NCBI GenBank assembly: GCA_028564675.1
Contig: JAOVVO010000037.1
Coordinates: 1 to 64,000 of the forward strand
Source of the DNA: Onchocerca lupi
Lineage: Eukaryota; Nematoda; Chromadorea; Rhabditida; Onchocercidae
Direction: 5' to 3'
Length of the DNA: 64,000 nucleotides
Positions within the stretch are counted from its first letter, which is position 1, and each line of letters opens with the position of its first letter. A program made the position numbers and the translations under genes. Of the stretch, positions 63,261 through 64,000 are shown piece by piece. The notes under the pieces were generated by a model. The model was not told the DNA's origin, searched no databases, and saw nothing but the letters and a program-made list of their open reading frames with translations.

Positions 63261-63870
63261 ATGAAAGAAATATTTGCTACAGATATGAGGTAAAATTTTT
63301 CTGCAATCAGAAGCAATCAGCTTCTAGATGTAACAATTCCAAAATGCATTAAGAATGTGGCACTTCTGGTATGCACTCTACATTTGAAAAACCTGGATGA
63401 CCCTAATTCTTCAAACCAAAAAAAAAATGAATCGATTATTTTGTATTATGGAGAAATTAATGATTTAAATCATTTTTGAAAGTGCCGAAAAATATCATGC
63501 AGGAAAATTATGCTATTCAATAACTATTTGTCTTACAGCTATCATTTAGCATTAGAAAACGAAGACGAAATTCTACAATAGTTAATTCAGGACGACTTCT
63601 TACTGAGTCAGGCATTTTCAAAAGGAAAGGTGTAATATCAGATAAGAAATCTGTTGTACATTTTAATCTTCGAACTATGCTTTATGAAAATTTCCTCAAT
63701 TTATAAGTTGATGATAACATATCATTTGCAAACATGGCTTTAAATATTGCAGTTTATTAGATTTTGCGAATAACAAAATTCTTTTTCGGTGTTATTCATC
63801 AGATCAGCTGAATAAACGACATTGGATTGGAACCTATCAAGAATTTATTTCGCTAAAAAGTTTTCCTTAG
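63261..63870 (+). CDS. hypothetical protein, four-exon model, possibly cut by window end
   Basis: Exons 63261-63289, 63311-63368, 63539-63629 and 63761-63870 join with consistent phases through donors GTAAAA, GTATGC and GTGTAA and acceptors AATCAG, TTACAG and TATTAG. Read this way they give 95 residues. The middle carries a basic cluster (RKRRRNS) and GRLLTESGIFKRK; the end reads ILFRCYSSDQLNKRHW and GTYQEFISLK. The pattern of a basic strand followed by F-R-C and an Asn-Lys-x-x-Trp helix is faintly like the end of a PH domain, but this is a guess. The stop at 63868 may be intronic: a donor (AAAA/GTTTTC) precedes it, so the gene could continue beyond the window. The first intron is only 21 nt, which is very short, so exon 1 is doubtful. 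Start codon uncertain. Confidence 0.4.
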
Positions 63871-64000
63871 TGCAATGTCCAATCAAAAGGCTTCCGAAAC
63901 TTTGAGTGATTATTGAAAAATGATGGCATACTGCAAAGATTCAACAGTCTAATTTTCGAATTTAAATTAAGGGATGGATACATTTACACTCGCATACGTA

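Noticed and set aside
1..64000. a novel multi-gene defence or metabolic system
   Set aside because: All well-supported genes are conserved single eukaryotic genes with unrelated roles; clustering here gives no functional link.

Overview
The window looks like nuclear DNA of a nematode. It is strongly AT-rich, its genes are split into many short exons with small introns, most 3' splice sites read TTTCAG, and several start codons lie 5-50 nt downstream of a splice-acceptor sequence with no exon recognisable before it, as expected for spliced-leader trans-splicing. Every recognised protein has a nematode counterpart (plastin, SF2/SRSF1, BBS4, a Patched-related protein, RSEF-1). Intron sizes and spacing suggest a clade III (filarial/spirurid) worm, but the species is inference. 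I see no rRNA, tRNA, CRISPR array, bacterial operon or intact transposon.

Layout. 1-4.7 kb: no convincing gene; tandem repeats, long A/T runs and a possible transposase relic. 4.7-8.3 kb (-): pyrroline-5-carboxylate reductase, 10 exons. 8.3-13.5 kb: intergenic, with a decayed reading frame carrying a perfect 31-bp duplication. 13.5-18.4 kb (-): plastin/fimbrin, 14 exons. 18.4-30.2 kb: a 12-kb stretch without a recognised gene. 30.2-31.5 kb (-): SRSF1/rsp-3. 32.7-35.3 kb (-): BBS4. 35.3-37.4 kb: the shared upstream region of a divergent pair, with a long inverted repeat and a 46-bp duplication. 37.4-40.9 kb (+): ASNSD1-like asparagine-synthetase-domain protein. 44.4-53.4 kb (+): Patched-related 12-TM protein. 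54.9-60.8 kb (-): RASEF/RSEF-1 EF-hand Rab GTPase, convergent with the previous gene. 63.26 kb to the end (+): a previously unrecognised multi-exon gene model, possibly cut by the window edge.

Functionally the genes are unrelated housekeeping, cytoskeletal, ciliary, RNA-processing and trafficking genes; nothing suggests one pathway or a new multi-gene system. The best leads are within genes: an apparent AT-AG intron in bbs-4, plastin with degenerate EF-hand loops, an ASNSD1 whose amidotransferase cysteine is not N-terminal, altered conserved motifs in P5CR, a short RS tail in SRSF1, and the new gene model at the right edge. All exon models were built by hand from reading frame, intron phase and splice sites. 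For the seven recognised genes, exon lengths sum to a whole number of codons and intron phases agree.
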